In this document: piece by piece, positions 42,669 through 51,963 of the stretch
Numbering within the stretch: position 1 is the stretch's first letter
Layout of the letters: each line of letters starts with the position of its first letter
Notes under the pieces: generated by a model
What the model was told of the DNA's origin: nothing
Seen by the model: the letters and a program-made list of their open reading frames with translations, nothing else
Database searches by the model: none
NCBI GenBank assembly: GCA_002457555.1
Contig: NTJQ01000009.1
Span: 1 to 60,057 of the forward strand
Direction of reading: 5' to 3'
Length of the DNA stretch: 60,057 bases
Source of the DNA: Marine Group II euryarchaeote MED-G37
GTDB lineage: Archaea > Thermoplasmatota > Poseidoniia > Poseidoniales > Thalassarchaeaceae
Position numbers and translations under genes: made by a program

Positions 42669-43844
42669 TTAGCCCCTCAAAAATTCACTCTCAATTCTGC
42701 TTTCGATAGTTGCTGGTGCAGTATTGTTCATTGTGATGTGTTGAGTTCTACCTCTTCCAACGTTGGTATTGGCAGTCCTAGTTTCGATTAGTCCTTCGGT
42801 TTCCAACGTCTTCAGATGCTTCCAGAAAGTGGTGTAACTTCGCGGTTTCACCTCATATTCTTCACAGACTAGTAAGTAGAGCTTGTGAGCATCTCCGCTC
42901 GAGACGTATTCTGCCTTCTTCAAACGTCTACAAATACCTAGCAAAGACAATTTTTGGTGTTGCGATAAATTGTCAACCGAACTCGGCTCCAGTGATGCCT
43001 TTCTCAAGGTACTAGGTCTCACATCATCAGGTAAAACTTCACCACGTCCCTCTTTTTCCGTTCGGCGGATGGCCGCTTCCAGTAGTTCAATCGCCATTCG
43101 CGCATCTCCGGATTCTGCAGCGAATTGACCGATTTTAGTCAGAGTTTCATCAGCTACCGAACCAGTTCGACAGGAAACTTCTACCCTTTGGCTAGCGATA
43201 CCTGTCAGAGTCTCTGCATTGTAGGGTTGCATCTCAACGATATTCGATTGCCCTAAGCGTGAGATAATCGCCGGCTCAAAGAGCTTCATCAAAGACAAAT
43301 TCTGACTAACAAGAATCATCGAAATCGTACCTTGGTTTTCTTTTCCTTCATCTATTCTCAATAATTTGTAGATTAGATCTGAATGATCGCGATTTACCAA
43401 AACATCAGCCTCATCCAAAATTAACAGAAGATGACTATCGTGTGTAATCAGATTTCTTCGAATAGATTGGATGATTTCACCCGGACTAAATCCTCTCTCT
43501 GGATGCCGTTCGTCGAGGCTGAGTGCAATCTGTTGCAAGACCTGTGGTCCGGTTGGGTGATTACGACAGTTTACGTGTGTAATGACGGTTTTTCTTCTTC
43601 CTTCGAGATGGCGTTGAATATCTTCTGTAAAGCGACGTGTCAGAACCGTCTTTCCCGAGCCAACCGGCCCCATGACGACCGCTTGGCAACTGGTTTCATG
43701 GTTCTCAATTTGCGAGAAGATGGCCGCCATCTCACCCAATTCTTCGCCTCGACCTATCAGAGATGGCGGAACCCAGTCGTACGACAGGGGGGCCTTATCC
43801 AGCAGGACTTTGCCTGCTCCGATGCGGTCGAGGTATCCTGCCAT
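42669..43844 (-). CDS. cdc6: Orc1/Cdc6 replication initiator
   Basis: Origin-binding AAA+ ATPase that recruits the MCM helicase. Walker A is GPVGSGKT (59-66), Walker B is LLLILDEADVL (about 143-153), and ISMILVSQNL and ISRLGQ are sensor-region motifs. A C-terminal winged helix occupies about 300-380. At 391 residues it is full length. The start is ATG 43844 with GGAG upstream on the minus strand. Replication origins in archaea are often near cdc6; the 99-bp upstream gap has no repeat array, whereas one occurs 6 kb away at 37.0 kb. Confidence 0.94.
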   Translation of the reverse strand: MAGYLDRIGAGKVLLDKAPLSYDWVPPSLIGRGEELGEMAAIFSQIENHETSCQAVVMGPVGSGKTVLTRRFTEDIQRHLEGRRKTVITHVNCRNHPTGPQVLQQIALSLDERHPERGFSPGEIIQSIRRNLITHDSHLLLILDEADVLVNRDHSDLIYKLLRIDEGKENQGTISMILVSQNLSLMKLFEPAIISRLGQSNIVEMQPYNAETLTGIASQRVEVSCRTGSVADETLTKIGQFAAESGDARMAIELLEAAIRRTEKEGRGEVLPDDVRPSTLRKASLEPSSVDNLSQHQKLSLLGICRRLKKAEYVSSGDAHKLYLLVCEEYEVKPRSYTTFWKHLKTLETEGLIETRTANTNVGRGRTQHITMNNTAPATIESRIESEFLRG

Positions 43845-43876
43845 TCAAGGGAGTCGTGCTCTCCCCGTTCTTAGAG

Positions 43877-43884
43877 ATATTTGC
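43877..43884 (-). promoter_or_regulatory. Candidate TATA box of cdc6
   Basis: CAAATATC on the minus strand is about 37 bp before ATG 43844, in the otherwise GC-rich gap between cdc6 and dph2. The spacing matches that seen for rps6e and rpl10e here. Confidence 0.35.
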
Positions 43885-43943
43885 TGCAACACGCGCATAC
43901 AGGAGTCTGTGACCCGCGGCCAGAAGAATTCAATCAATCCCAA

Positions 43944-45062
43944 TTATGGAATTTCATCGAATTGGTAACCGTTTTCCCATTGCTTTTCACCTAGGGCTAC
44001 TTCCAATTCGAAGGGTGTGATTAGTGGCTTAGCATACTTCACCGAATCATCGATTGCTATACGTGGGCAGGCGGTATTGACAAAGGCATCAACGGGATAA
44101 AAGTCGATTAGTTCAGGACCAACGTGATCTAGTGCGAGAAGGTATCCTTTACGCCCATGTTTTTCGAGAAGCCGCTTCATTCTGATAGCTAGATTGCGCC
44201 GCATTTGACCTGGCTTCTCACCGATGAGAATACCGAATGACTTCGCCTCATCGACAGAGAAAATTAATCCCATTCTCTGTCTAAGAATCCGTTCGATGCG
44301 TTCGAAAGATAACTCGCTGGCTTCGCCGGTATATGGGTCTAGCAAGGCTAGTGGTTTACCGGTGTGCATGACCAATCCAATCGGGTGGAAATCTCCTGAA
44401 CCTAGGAATATGTAGTGCCCGATAGAGGGGTCATCTCCTGAATAATTGCAACCTAGGACTTGTCCTGGGAAGGTCAGCCGTGCCCCTCCTGTTGGGATCT
44501 CAACCTCAAAACCAGCATTTTCAAAGCGTTCTTTGTACTCTGGAAGAAGGTGCAGATGTTGGATAGAGCCGACTAGTCCTAATTTCGTACCAGACAAAGG
44601 AGCGACTCTACCTACTGCATCGAGGAATCTATCTTTTGCTTCATTCTCACTGAGGTCGAAGGGAGCTATTGACTCAGCCAACCTGGTTTCTGCGATTGTC
44701 TTGTGCCTGGCTAAGATAGGAATCACAGGATCAATTTCAGGGTCTCCTTCATAAGTTACCGGAATGAAATGAGTTGGCATACCCGAGTCTATATTCATTG
44801 CACTGTGACCCATATGAGCAACTAATTCAACACCCATCATACGCATTTTATCATGTACCAAATCGCATGCCCCATAGCAAGGGTCTGCAGCCAAGACTAC
44901 CTTGGCTTCCGAGCCTTCTTCAATCGAATCCATCATCTCAAGAGCTTGCATTTTCAGCCCTTCCGGAACTTGCAAAGCAACCAAGCGGTGGTCGTTGTCT
45001 TTGATCCGCTCGACTAGGTCGTCGAGCTGGAAATCGTGACGTTCCATGTCCATGATAACCAA
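43944..45062 (-). CDS. dph2: Diphthamide synthesis enzyme Dph2
   Basis: An unusual radical-SAM enzyme that starts diphthamide synthesis on elongation factor 2. The three cluster cysteines of the family lie in DPCYGACD (about 60-67), GCNYSG (about 200-205) and NTACPRIAIDD (about 330-340). The length (about 370) is somewhat above the archaeal norm. Start is ATG 45062, with ATG 45053 and 45047 also in frame. It lies 32 bp after the luciferase-like gene. Confidence 0.92.
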   Translation of the reverse strand: MVIMDMERHDFQLDDLVERIKDNDHRLVALQVPEGLKMQALEMMDSIEEGSEAKVVLAADPCYGACDLVHDKMRMMGVELVAHMGHSAMNIDSGMPTHFIPVTYEGDPEIDPVIPILARHKTIAETRLAESIAPFDLSENEAKDRFLDAVGRVAPLSGTKLGLVGSIQHLHLLPEYKERFENAGFEVEIPTGGARLTFPGQVLGCNYSGDDPSIGHYIFLGSGDFHPIGLVMHTGKPLALLDPYTGEASELSFERIERILRQRMGLIFSVDEAKSFGILIGEKPGQMRRNLAIRMKRLLEKHGRKGYLLALDHVGPELIDFYPVDAFVNTACPRIAIDDSVKYAKPLITPFELEVALGEKQWENGYQFDEIP

Positions 45063-45094
45063 CTAGCCGTCCTAAGTTTGGTATTTGAGCGATT

Positions 45095-46153
45095 TCATAG
45101 TTCTTCACGAAGCTCATGAACCCGAGGAATGACTTCTGTTGCGAATAATTTGATGGATTCCATACAATCTTCATGCGGTAAAGTGCCATTACTGTATTTC
45201 ATGTCAAATCGATTGATACCTAGTTGTTCGGAAACGTTGACGATTTTTTTCGCGACGGTTTCCGGTGAGCCAATGAATAATGCACCATCCTCACTCGCCC
45301 CATATTCAAATTGGTCGTATTGCATAGGTGGCCACCCACGCTCCCTACCTATACGCGCAAACATCGCTTGATGATGTGGCCACACCTTCTTCTTAGCTTC
45401 AGCATCAGTCTCGGCGATAAATCCAGGACAATGAACGGCAACCTCTGGATTTTCATGTCCAAACTGTTCCATAGATTCATGATACAAATCAACAAACTTT
45501 CTGAATCTAGATGGTGAACCGCCAATTATTGCAAGCATCAGTGGAAAGTCGTATCTTGCGGCTCGAACTACAGAATCTGGGCTCCCGCCAACTCCTACCC
45601 AAGATTTCATTCTGGCTGCTTTTATTTTTGGAAAGACAGTTTGATTTTCAAGAGGAGTTCTAGTACTGCCTCTCCAATTTACTTCGCCTCCGTCTCTAAG
45701 TTGAGAAAATATTTGCAAGCGCTCCTCAAAGAGTAAATCATACTCGTGTAGGTTGTATCCAAAAAGTGGATAGGATTCAGTGAAAGACCCTCTTCCTAGA
45801 ATAGGTTCTGCTCGTCCATTAGACAATGCATCAACTGTGGCAAATCTCTGGTAAACTCGAACAGGGTCATCGGTACTCAGTACAGTAACGGCGGTATTGA
45901 GCCTAACATTCTCAGTTCGAGTTGCTAACCCCGCCAACAGAGTTTCTGGTGCTGAAATTGCAAAGTCGGCTCTGTGATGTTCCCCTACTCCGAATGCATC
46001 AATGCCTAATTTGTCGGCTAAAACTCCCTCATTTAGTACATTACGAAGAACATCCGCATCATGTAACATGGATCCGTCCGTAGCCTTTGTGACGTCTCCA
46101 AAGGTGTGAATGCCGAACTTCATCACACCTGAATCAGGATTAGCCTTAGCCAT
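45095..46153 (-). CDS. LLM-class flavin-dependent oxidoreductase
   Basis: A luciferase-like monooxygenase-fold enzyme of about 350 residues. The opening GIHTFGD, the GVGEHHRADFAISAPE block (56-71) and LNTAVTVLSTDDPVRVYQRFATVD (85-108) match the bacterial LLM family, which reduces flavin or uses it to oxidise a small substrate. The substrate cannot be deduced. An in-frame ATG at 46123 (MKFGIHTF) is the likelier true start than ATG 46153, though both are possible. Confidence 0.82.
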   Translation of the reverse strand: MAKANPDSGVMKFGIHTFGDVTKATDGSMLHDADVLRNVLNEGVLADKLGIDAFGVGEHHRADFAISAPETLLAGLATRTENVRLNTAVTVLSTDDPVRVYQRFATVDALSNGRAEPILGRGSFTESYPLFGYNLHEYDLLFEERLQIFSQLRDGGEVNWRGSTRTPLENQTVFPKIKAARMKSWVGVGGSPDSVVRAARYDFPLMLAIIGGSPSRFRKFVDLYHESMEQFGHENPEVAVHCPGFIAETDAEAKKKVWPHHQAMFARIGRERGWPPMQYDQFEYGASEDGALFIGSPETVAKKIVNVSEQLGINRFDMKYSNGTLPHEDCMESIKLFATEVIPRVHELREEL

Positions 46154-46222
46154 TGAATATTTGTGCTGAGGCGACTATATTCAAAGCATTGGTTTCAACG
46201 ATGATACTTAATCGTCTGAATT

Positions 46223-46801
46223 TCAATCGACAATCTCCACTTTTCCGTCTATGATGTCGATTCTTGCCAGTGAACGAATAGGCCAATGTGGTTTTTCACG
46301 ATTCAATCTCACTAATCCTTCGCCCTTTTCGATGGCGATGACAATATCTTGTAAGATTACCCCCATATCTTCGAGTTGCTGAATAAGAGGCTCTAGAGTT
46401 CCACCTGTGGAAATTACGTCATCAACGATTACGATTCTTTCTCCAGCCTTGATATCGTTGATGTAGACGGTAGATTGCGAATATCCGGTTGCTACGTCAA
46501 CACGAGTTTCTCCTTCCATACCATATGAGCGCTTTCGCACAACCACCGTTGGCTTTCCAGTAGCATCTCCGACCGCTGCAAGAAGTGGCAGCCCCATCGC
46601 TTCTACACTGACGATTAGGTCGACCTGTGACCAATCTACGCTAGATACGATTAGGTCGCGTGTTGCCCGAAGTACATCGGGGTCCATTCTTGGAATACCG
46701 TCTGAAATTGGATGAATGAAGTAGGGATATTCACCCTTCCAAATGATTGGAGCACCACGCAGTGAATCTTGCAGTACTGTAAGAGGATCAGCAGATCCCA
46801 T
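46223..46801 (-). CDS. hpt: Purine phosphoribosyltransferase (hypoxanthine type)
   Basis: Salvages purine bases with PRPP. The PRPP-binding motif is RIVIVDDVISTGGTL (about 122-136), and the flexible-loop segment RKRSYGMEGE lies near 90-99. The 192-residue sequence resembles the archaeal HGPRTase/APRT-like family placed next to ribosomal protein L10e. It follows rpl10e by 12 bp on the minus strand. Hypoxanthine/guanine specificity is more likely than adenine but is not proven. Confidence 0.82.
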   Translation of the reverse strand: MGSADPLTVLQDSLRGAPIIWKGEYPYFIHPISDGIPRMDPDVLRATRDLIVSSVDWSQVDLIVSVEAMGLPLLAAVGDATGKPTVVVRKRSYGMEGETRVDVATGYSQSTVYINDIKAGERIVIVDDVISTGGTLEPLIQQLEDMGVILQDIVIAIEKGEGLVRLNREKPHWPIRSLARIDIIDGKVEIVD

Positions 46802-46813
46802 ACCTGGCCAGCC

Positions 46814-47359
46814 TCAGACTAATCCCAATTCACGAAGTCGCTCGTGGCCCTTCTTGACATGAATAGTGGTCGGGCTTGGGAACTTCATTCCTGCCTTACG
46901 AAGTGAATCACGAGCGGCTGCGTAAAATTCAGCAGTTGTTTGAACTGAGACTATGACATCATTTCTCTGCACGCGGGCTGCGGTTCCGACATTCTTTCCA
47001 AAGGATAGTCGCATACCCTGCGATACCCTGTCTGCTCCGGCGCCTGTAGCCTGCTTATTCTCCCGTAGGATGTTGTGGGGGTACTTGTGAATTCGAAGAG
47101 CATAACCCATCTCTCCAGATGCTTCTCTTATTGTTGCGTTAGAGACTTGTCGAGCAGCCTCTAGTGCTGTATCTCGGATTTGTACAGCGTTGTCTACAGT
47201 TAGCTCGAGTACTACCTCGAATCCTCCTGCCTCGGCAAGCTTTCTGTTACCCATATGATAGCGAAGGATCCGATTATTTGGAACACCACCAGTATACTCT
47301 CGGCGTGTGTATGCCTGACCCTTGACTTGACGATACATTTTCGCCGGTTTGCGTGCCAT
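46814..47359 (-). CDS. rpl10e: 50S ribosomal protein L10e (uL16)
   Basis: Large-subunit protein at the tRNA corridor. The 181-residue sequence opens MARKPAKMYRQVKGQAYTRREY and contains RIHKYPHNILRENKQATGAGADRVSQGMR, the conserved L10e core. ATG 47359 has a TATA-like element about 36-42 bp upstream, giving a short leader. It heads a two-gene unit with the phosphoribosyltransferase. Confidence 0.95.
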   Translation of the reverse strand: MARKPAKMYRQVKGQAYTRREYTGGVPNNRILRYHMGNRKLAEAGGFEVVLELTVDNAVQIRDTALEAARQVSNATIREASGEMGYALRIHKYPHNILRENKQATGAGADRVSQGMRLSFGKNVGTAARVQRNDVIVSVQTTAEFYAAARDSLRKAGMKFPSPTTIHVKKGHERLRELGLV

Positions 47360-47394
47360 CTCAACTACCTCGGGCTCGGCCGACCTACCAGCCG

Positions 47395-47401
47395 TATTTA
47401 A
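47395..47401 (-). promoter_or_regulatory. TATA box of rpl10e
   Basis: TTAAATA on the minus strand, about 39 bp before ATG 47359. The predicted start site about 26 bp downstream leaves a leader of roughly 13 bases. Confidence 0.45.
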
Positions 47402-47411
47402 CGATAGGTGC

Positions 47412-47426
47412 AGCCCCTACGGGGCT
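47412..47426 (-). terminator. Hairpin after the EamA transporter gene
   Basis: AGCCCC-TAC-GGGGCT is a perfect 6-bp stem with a 3-base loop. It lies 12 bp after the transporter stop and just upstream of the rpl10e TATA box. There is no strong T run after it, so it is a weak candidate. Confidence 0.4.
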
Positions 47427-47437
47427 AATTAAATCGG

Positions 47438-48379
47438 TTAAGCAGTTCTCAATGCCTCACTTTCACGCTGTACCACTCTAACACCGATAACTATCAGAAT
47501 GAATCCTAGAAGAAGAGTCCATCCTATATTCTCGTTTAGTAATATAACGCCACCCAGTACCCCGAAAACAGGCATCAAGAAAATATACGAGGAGGCGGCA
47601 GTTGCACCAAGTTTCTCAACTCCAATAGCAAACCAATAGTAAGCTAAAACTGTAGATATAGCAGCGAGATAAATGATCGCATACCAATCGGTCAGGGTCG
47701 GCTCGGGGATTCCATGTTGCCATGTTTCCCAAGCCGCAAATGGCGTTAGTAAAACAGTTCCAATGAGAGAATACCATACGACAATTTCCAATGTTGTCGC
47801 TTTTTGCTCACCATTTCTTTGTTCCATCATTCTCTTGGTATTATTCGTCGTCATAGCCCAATTTAGTGAAGCCAATAAAATCATGAAATCTCCAAGAATT
47901 CTATCTTCAAATGGGATGTCTGTATTGGGACTCCATCCGGTAACCACCGCCACTCCAATGAAGCCACAGAATAGGCCAACGAACATCTTGCGAGTAATTT
48001 GTTGGCCTAGCATTGGAGCAGCCAATAGTACTGTAAAAATCGGATTGAATGTGATTATGAGAGATGCATCACCAGCAGCTGTGAATCGCATTCCATTCAT
48101 GAAAAATAACTGATAACCCAAAACGCCAGTTATCGCAATCAGAGTTAGTGTTCTCCAAGTTTGTCGACCTGTTGGTAACCAATTTACTTCGTTTCCTTTC
48201 AAAGCACGACCTACAAACCACAGATAGAATAAGACCATCGTTAGGACGTACCTAAGCCAAGCACCAGTCATTGGAGGCAAACCCAATGCTAGGATTCTTC
48301 CCACTGCCCAGGCCATTCCCCAAGAGAACACAACTAGGATCATCAGTCCGTGGACCCTCAACTGTTTTCCATTACTCAT
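47438..48379 (-). CDS. EamA/DMT-family transporter
   Basis: A 313-residue drug/metabolite-type transporter with about ten membrane helices in two EamA repeats (about 8-143 and 170-305). Typical phrases are FSWGMAWAVGRILA in the first helix and ISTVLAYYWFAIGVEKLGATAASSYIFLMPVFGVLGG in the second repeat. The substrate is unknown. It has its own unit between rpl10e and DUF2752. Confidence 0.87.
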   Translation of the reverse strand: MSNGKQLRVHGLMILVVFSWGMAWAVGRILALGLPPMTGAWLRYVLTMVLFYLWFVGRALKGNEVNWLPTGRQTWRTLTLIAITGVLGYQLFFMNGMRFTAAGDASLIITFNPIFTVLLAAPMLGQQITRKMFVGLFCGFIGVAVVTGWSPNTDIPFEDRILGDFMILLASLNWAMTTNNTKRMMEQRNGEQKATTLEIVVWYSLIGTVLLTPFAAWETWQHGIPEPTLTDWYAIIYLAAISTVLAYYWFAIGVEKLGATAASSYIFLMPVFGVLGGVILLNENIGWTLLLGFILIVIGVRVVQRESEALRTA

Positions 48380-48432
48380 CCAAAGCGCCTAACTCAATGC
48401 TGGGGGTACTTAGGTCAAATAGTGTCCTAAGA

Positions 48433-48834
48433 TTACAACAGATGTCTTCCGATGCGTTCCCAAGCCATCACTGCAAATACAGCAATTGTAGAAACCAACC
48501 AAATATTGTAGGCAGGTTCCGGTACCTGAATTTCTTTTCCTCCGACAATTCTTGGAATAATTGAGCGTAAAGAGAAGTAAACAAATGCGGTGTATACAAA
48601 TGGTGTTCCCAAATTGAAATCAATAGCGGTCTGTAAATCAAAATGAGTAATCGCAACAAAGCCTCTGGTCATCCCACAAAAAGGGCATTGATGACCTGTC
48701 AGATGGTACCATGGGCATAGATTCAAACTGCCCACTTCGCCGTGTGGGAGAATTGCGGAAGTAATCAGAGCGCCAGATGCAATTACACCTTCGATATCTT
48801 CTTTTGATATAGAAAAAACCCTGAATTTCGACAT
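48433..48834 (-). CDS. DUF2752 membrane protein
   Basis: A 133-residue protein with the family signature LCPWYHLTGHQCPFCGMTRGF (about 40-60), where paired cysteines and GMTR flank a membrane helix, followed by two more hydrophobic segments. Function unknown. Start is placed at ATG 48834; ATG 48864 is in frame but adds sequence without similarity and is closer to the divergent promoter. It is divergent from the TM2 gene, another small membrane protein. Confidence 0.85.
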   Translation of the reverse strand: MSKFRVFSISKEDIEGVIASGALITSAILPHGEVGSLNLCPWYHLTGHQCPFCGMTRGFVAITHFDLQTAIDFNLGTPFVYTAFVYFSLRSIIPRIVGGKEIQVPEPAYNIWLVSTIAVFAVMAWERIGRHLL

Positions 48835-48893
48835 ATTTTCAACACCTTGTAAATAATGCCTCATGGCTTACGATAAGGCGATGCTGGAGATTG

Positions 48894-48899
48894 ATTTAA
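48894..48899 (+). promoter_or_regulatory. TATA box of the TM2-domain gene
   Basis: TTTAAA is centred about 27 bp before ATG 48924, which fits a leaderless archaeal transcript. No Shine-Dalgarno sequence precedes this ATG. Confidence 0.5.
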
Positions 48900-48923
48900 A
48901 CCTAAGACGGAAGACGATGTGAT

Positions 48924-49145
48924 ATGGATGAACAAACCTCAGACAAAGACTGGACCACGCTATTGATTCTATCTGTCCTATTGGGTGGATTGGGAGTTGA
49001 CCGATTTTATGCAGGGCACATCGGCCTCGGTGTACTGAAGCTACTTACTATAGGCGGCTGCGGAATTTGGGCGCTTATCGACATCATCATGGTTGCAACT
49101 GGAAAGTTCACAGACGCTGATGGTCTACCGATTGTCAACCAGTGA
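48924..49145 (+). CDS. TM2-domain membrane protein
   Basis: A 73-residue protein with two membrane helices joined by a short turn, matching the TM2 family: LLGGLGVDRFYAGHIGLGVLKLLTIGGCGIWALIDI is its signature (about 19-56). The role is unknown; such proteins occur in all domains. A hairpin lies 28 bp after its stop. Confidence 0.9.
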   Translation: MDEQTSDKDWTTLLILSVLLGGLGVDRFYAGHIGLGVLKLLTIGGCGIWALIDIIMVATGKFTDADGLPIVNQ

Positions 49146-49172
49146 AAGCTGCTTACTCAGAATAACCAAGTC

Positions 49173-49187
49173 CTTCCCGAAGGGAAG
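49173..49187 (+). terminator. Hairpin after the TM2 gene
   Basis: CTTCCC-GAA-GGGAAG is a perfect 6-bp stem with a 3-base loop, followed by TTT. It lies 28 bp after the TM2 stop codon and about 78 bp before mutS. Confidence 0.45.
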
Positions 49188-49264
49188 TTTAGCACAGGAT
49201 TGCTTATGCACCCTAGGCTCACAGACACCGCCCACGCGCAGCGTAAGCAATGGAGGAGTCTGAT

Positions 49265-51961
49265 ATGGCAAAGCGATCAATGCTTGACCAATTCGCTGAG
49301 ATTAAGGCGCAGCACCCCGATACTGTGCTATTTTTCAGAATGGGCGATTTCTATGAGATGTTCTACGATGATGCAGTGTTAGCATCGGAAGTGCTTGGAA
49401 TCACTCTGACTAGTCGTGACAAGAGCGCGGATGAACCGGTTCCGATGGCAGGTGTTCCTTGGCATTCTGTTGAGTCCTATCTACAGGGTATGTTGCGAGC
49501 CGGGCACAAGGTGACCTTGTGCGAGCAAGAAGAGGAATTGCGACCCGGTTCAAAAATTCTTGAAAGAGTAGTTACCCGTGTTTACACTCCCGGCTCGCTT
49601 TACGAGGAGGACCTGATTGGAGAAGATGGCTCAAGTTTGCTTGCAGGTCTAATTTCACGAGGAGATGGCATCGGCCTCGCAATCCTTGACTCTTCAACAG
49701 GTAGAGCATGGTTGCAAGAGCACTCTGGAGCCGGTCGCTATGAGCGAGTCCGTGATGAATTGCAGAGATGGTCACCAAGTGAGTTAGTTCTAGGTCGGCG
49801 TGAAGCCGAGAGCGAGGAGTCTCGAGCACTGTTGTCCTCGCTAGATAAGGTTACTATGAGCGTTCACGAGGGTGGTAAGGAGCAACATCTTCAGGCAGTC
49901 AAAGACCACCTAGAATTGGTCGACTTAGGTTCTGTTGACTTAGATCGTAGACCCTTGGCAATGGAGGCCTGTGGACTAACAGCTGGCTATCTAACAAAGT
50001 TACACCTCGTCGATGTAGTGCCTCTTCGTGAGGTACATTTCGACGCTGATGACGGCCATCTCGTACTAGACCAAACAACACTACGTAACCTAGAGTTAAC
50101 TCATACATTAGCGGGAGAGAAAGACGGTTCGCTTGTCCAAGCCATTGATTGCACTCGTACTTGGATGGGGCGAAGACAACTCAAAGAATGGATTCTACGC
50201 CCTCTAACTGATTTAGAGAAAATTGCCGCAAGACAGTCTGCTGTTGCAAGTCTAATTCGCGCACCTCGTCGCTTGGATAATATTCGAGAGGCGCTTAAGT
50301 CGATGCGCGACTTAGAACGCCTTTCAACTCGCTTGGCCTATGGTAGGGCCAATGCGAGAGACTTGGTTGCAGTCGCAGATTGTTTGGAGAGAATGCCACG
50401 ACTGCAGGGGTTACTTTCTGAAGGAGATTCTGAGTTACTCCACCAATGTGCAGAAGGATTGTCTGATCTCGATCCTCTAATGCATCATATTGCATCCAGG
50501 GTTGTTGAAGAGCCTCCGATGACTATCCGAGATGGCGGTATTTTCCAAAATGGCGTAAATGAGCAACTGGATGACTTACGTCAGAAGGCCGGAGAGGGCA
50601 CAGATTGGCTAAAGCAATTTGAATCTAGAGAGCGCGAAAGGCTTGATATTCCAAGCCTAAAAGTCAAGCAGAATCGTCAGTTTGGATTCTTCATTGAAGT
50701 CACTAAATCTCATTTATACAAGATTCCTGACGAGTACCGTCGAAGGCAAACAATGACTAATGCAGAGAGGTATACCACAGAGGAATTGAAGGAATGGGAA
50801 GAAGTCATTTTAACAGCAGATGATCGATCTAAGGCCTTAGAACACGAATTATTTCTTGAACTCCGTAAAGAGGTTGCATCAAATGCGGCCAAACTGAGTG
50901 AATTGGGGCGAAAGGTTGCCTCTGCTGACGTTCTGTCAGCATTCGCCAAACACGCCAGAAAGCACTCTTGGAATCGACCAGCTATCAAACATGATTCGAC
51001 AATGGAAATTGTAGCAGGCCGTCATCCAGTATTGGAGGGTGATGGGCGTTTTGTACCGAACGACATAAGCTTTGATAAGCGTAGAAACTTCCTCCTCTTA
51101 ACCGGTCCAAATATGGGTGGTAAGTCAACATATCTTCGACAAACAGCGCTAATTACAATCCTTGCTCAGGCAGGATCGTTTGTACCCGCTGAAAAGGCAA
51201 AAATTGGTATTGTTGACAGGGTATTCACTAGAGTCGGCGCTCATGATGATTTACGCCGAGGTCGTTCGACATTCATGATGGAAATGATTGAGGTTGCTCA
51301 TATTCTACGAAGAGCGACACCTCGAAGTCTGATCCTGCTCGATGAGGTAGGAAGAGGGACCTCCACTTTTGATGGTCTAGCGATCGCTTGGTCGGTTACA
51401 GAAGACATCTCCAACAGAGTTGCTGCAAGGACTCTTTTTGCCACTCACTACCATCAACTTGTTGGCTTGGCTAATGAGATTGAAGGATTGGTAAATATCC
51501 ATGTTCAGGTAGCTGATGTCAAGGGCGAGATTCGTTTCTTACACACAGTCGCCGACGGACCTTGTGACGATTCATATGGTGTACAAGTCGCGGCTTTGGC
51601 AGGTCTTCCTATCGGGGTTGTTGAAAGAGCACGCGACTTGCTGATATTCCTTGAAGGTCAAGCTCAGGGTGCTCGAGCCGGTAGTGAGGACACACCCGAT
51701 GCTAGGGATTCTGGTCAGTCTAGCCTATATGGTTGGATGCTGGGTAATGGAGACAAACCACCGGCCTACAGTCAGCCAATTTTGAATGAAGAACCGACCA
51801 AGCAAATAGTAGTCTCAGAAGACCCAGTACTGCGTGAAATAGCAGAGAGGCTAGAATCACTCGACCCAGATACACTTACCCCTCGGGAGGCATTAGAAGC
51901 GCTCTATGCAATGAGAGCTGCCCTCAATAACACGCTCGATGGAAAACATTTGGAGGAGTGA
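49265..51961 (+). CDS. mutS: DNA mismatch repair protein MutS (bacterial type)
   Basis: Recognises mismatches and recruits MutL. The N-terminal mismatch-reading motif GDFYEMF (F-x-E) is present near 28-34, and the C-terminal ATPase has Walker A GPNMGGKST (about 615-623), LLDEVGRGTSTFDG and FATHYHQL. The 898-residue length is standard for MutS1. ATG 49265 is chosen because GGAGG lies 8 bp upstream; ATG 49250 in the same frame overlaps that site. mutL follows with a start close to its stop. Confidence 0.95.
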   Translation: MAKRSMLDQFAEIKAQHPDTVLFFRMGDFYEMFYDDAVLASEVLGITLTSRDKSADEPVPMAGVPWHSVESYLQGMLRAGHKVTLCEQEEELRPGSKILERVVTRVYTPGSLYEEDLIGEDGSSLLAGLISRGDGIGLAILDSSTGRAWLQEHSGAGRYERVRDELQRWSPSELVLGRREAESEESRALLSSLDKVTMSVHEGGKEQHLQAVKDHLELVDLGSVDLDRRPLAMEACGLTAGYLTKLHLVDVVPLREVHFDADDGHLVLDQTTLRNLELTHTLAGEKDGSLVQAIDCTRTWMGRRQLKEWILRPLTDLEKIAARQSAVASLIRAPRRLDNIREALKSMRDLERLSTRLAYGRANARDLVAVADCLERMPRLQGLLSEGDSELLHQCAEGLSDLDPLMHHIASRVVEEPPMTIRDGGIFQNGVNEQLDDLRQKAGEGTDWLKQFESRERERLDIPSLKVKQNRQFGFFIEVTKSHLYKIPDEYRRRQTMTNAERYTTEELKEWEEVILTADDRSKALEHELFLELRKEVASNAAKLSELGRKVASADVLSAFAKHARKHSWNRPAIKHDSTMEIVAGRHPVLEGDGRFVPNDISFDKRRNFLLLTGPNMGGKSTYLRQTALITILAQAGSFVPAEKAKIGIVDRVFTRVGAHDDLRRGRSTFMMEMIEVAHILRRATPRSLILLDEVGRGTSTFDGLAIAWSVTEDISNRVAARTLFATHYHQLVGLANEIEGLVNIHVQVADVKGEIRFLHTVADGPCDDSYGVQVAALAGLPIGVVERARDLLIFLEGQAQGARAGSEDTPDARDSGQSSLYGWMLGNGDKPPAYSQPILNEEPTKQIVVSEDPVLREIAERLESLDPDTLTPREALEALYAMRAALNNTLDGKHLEE

Positions 51962-51963
51962 TT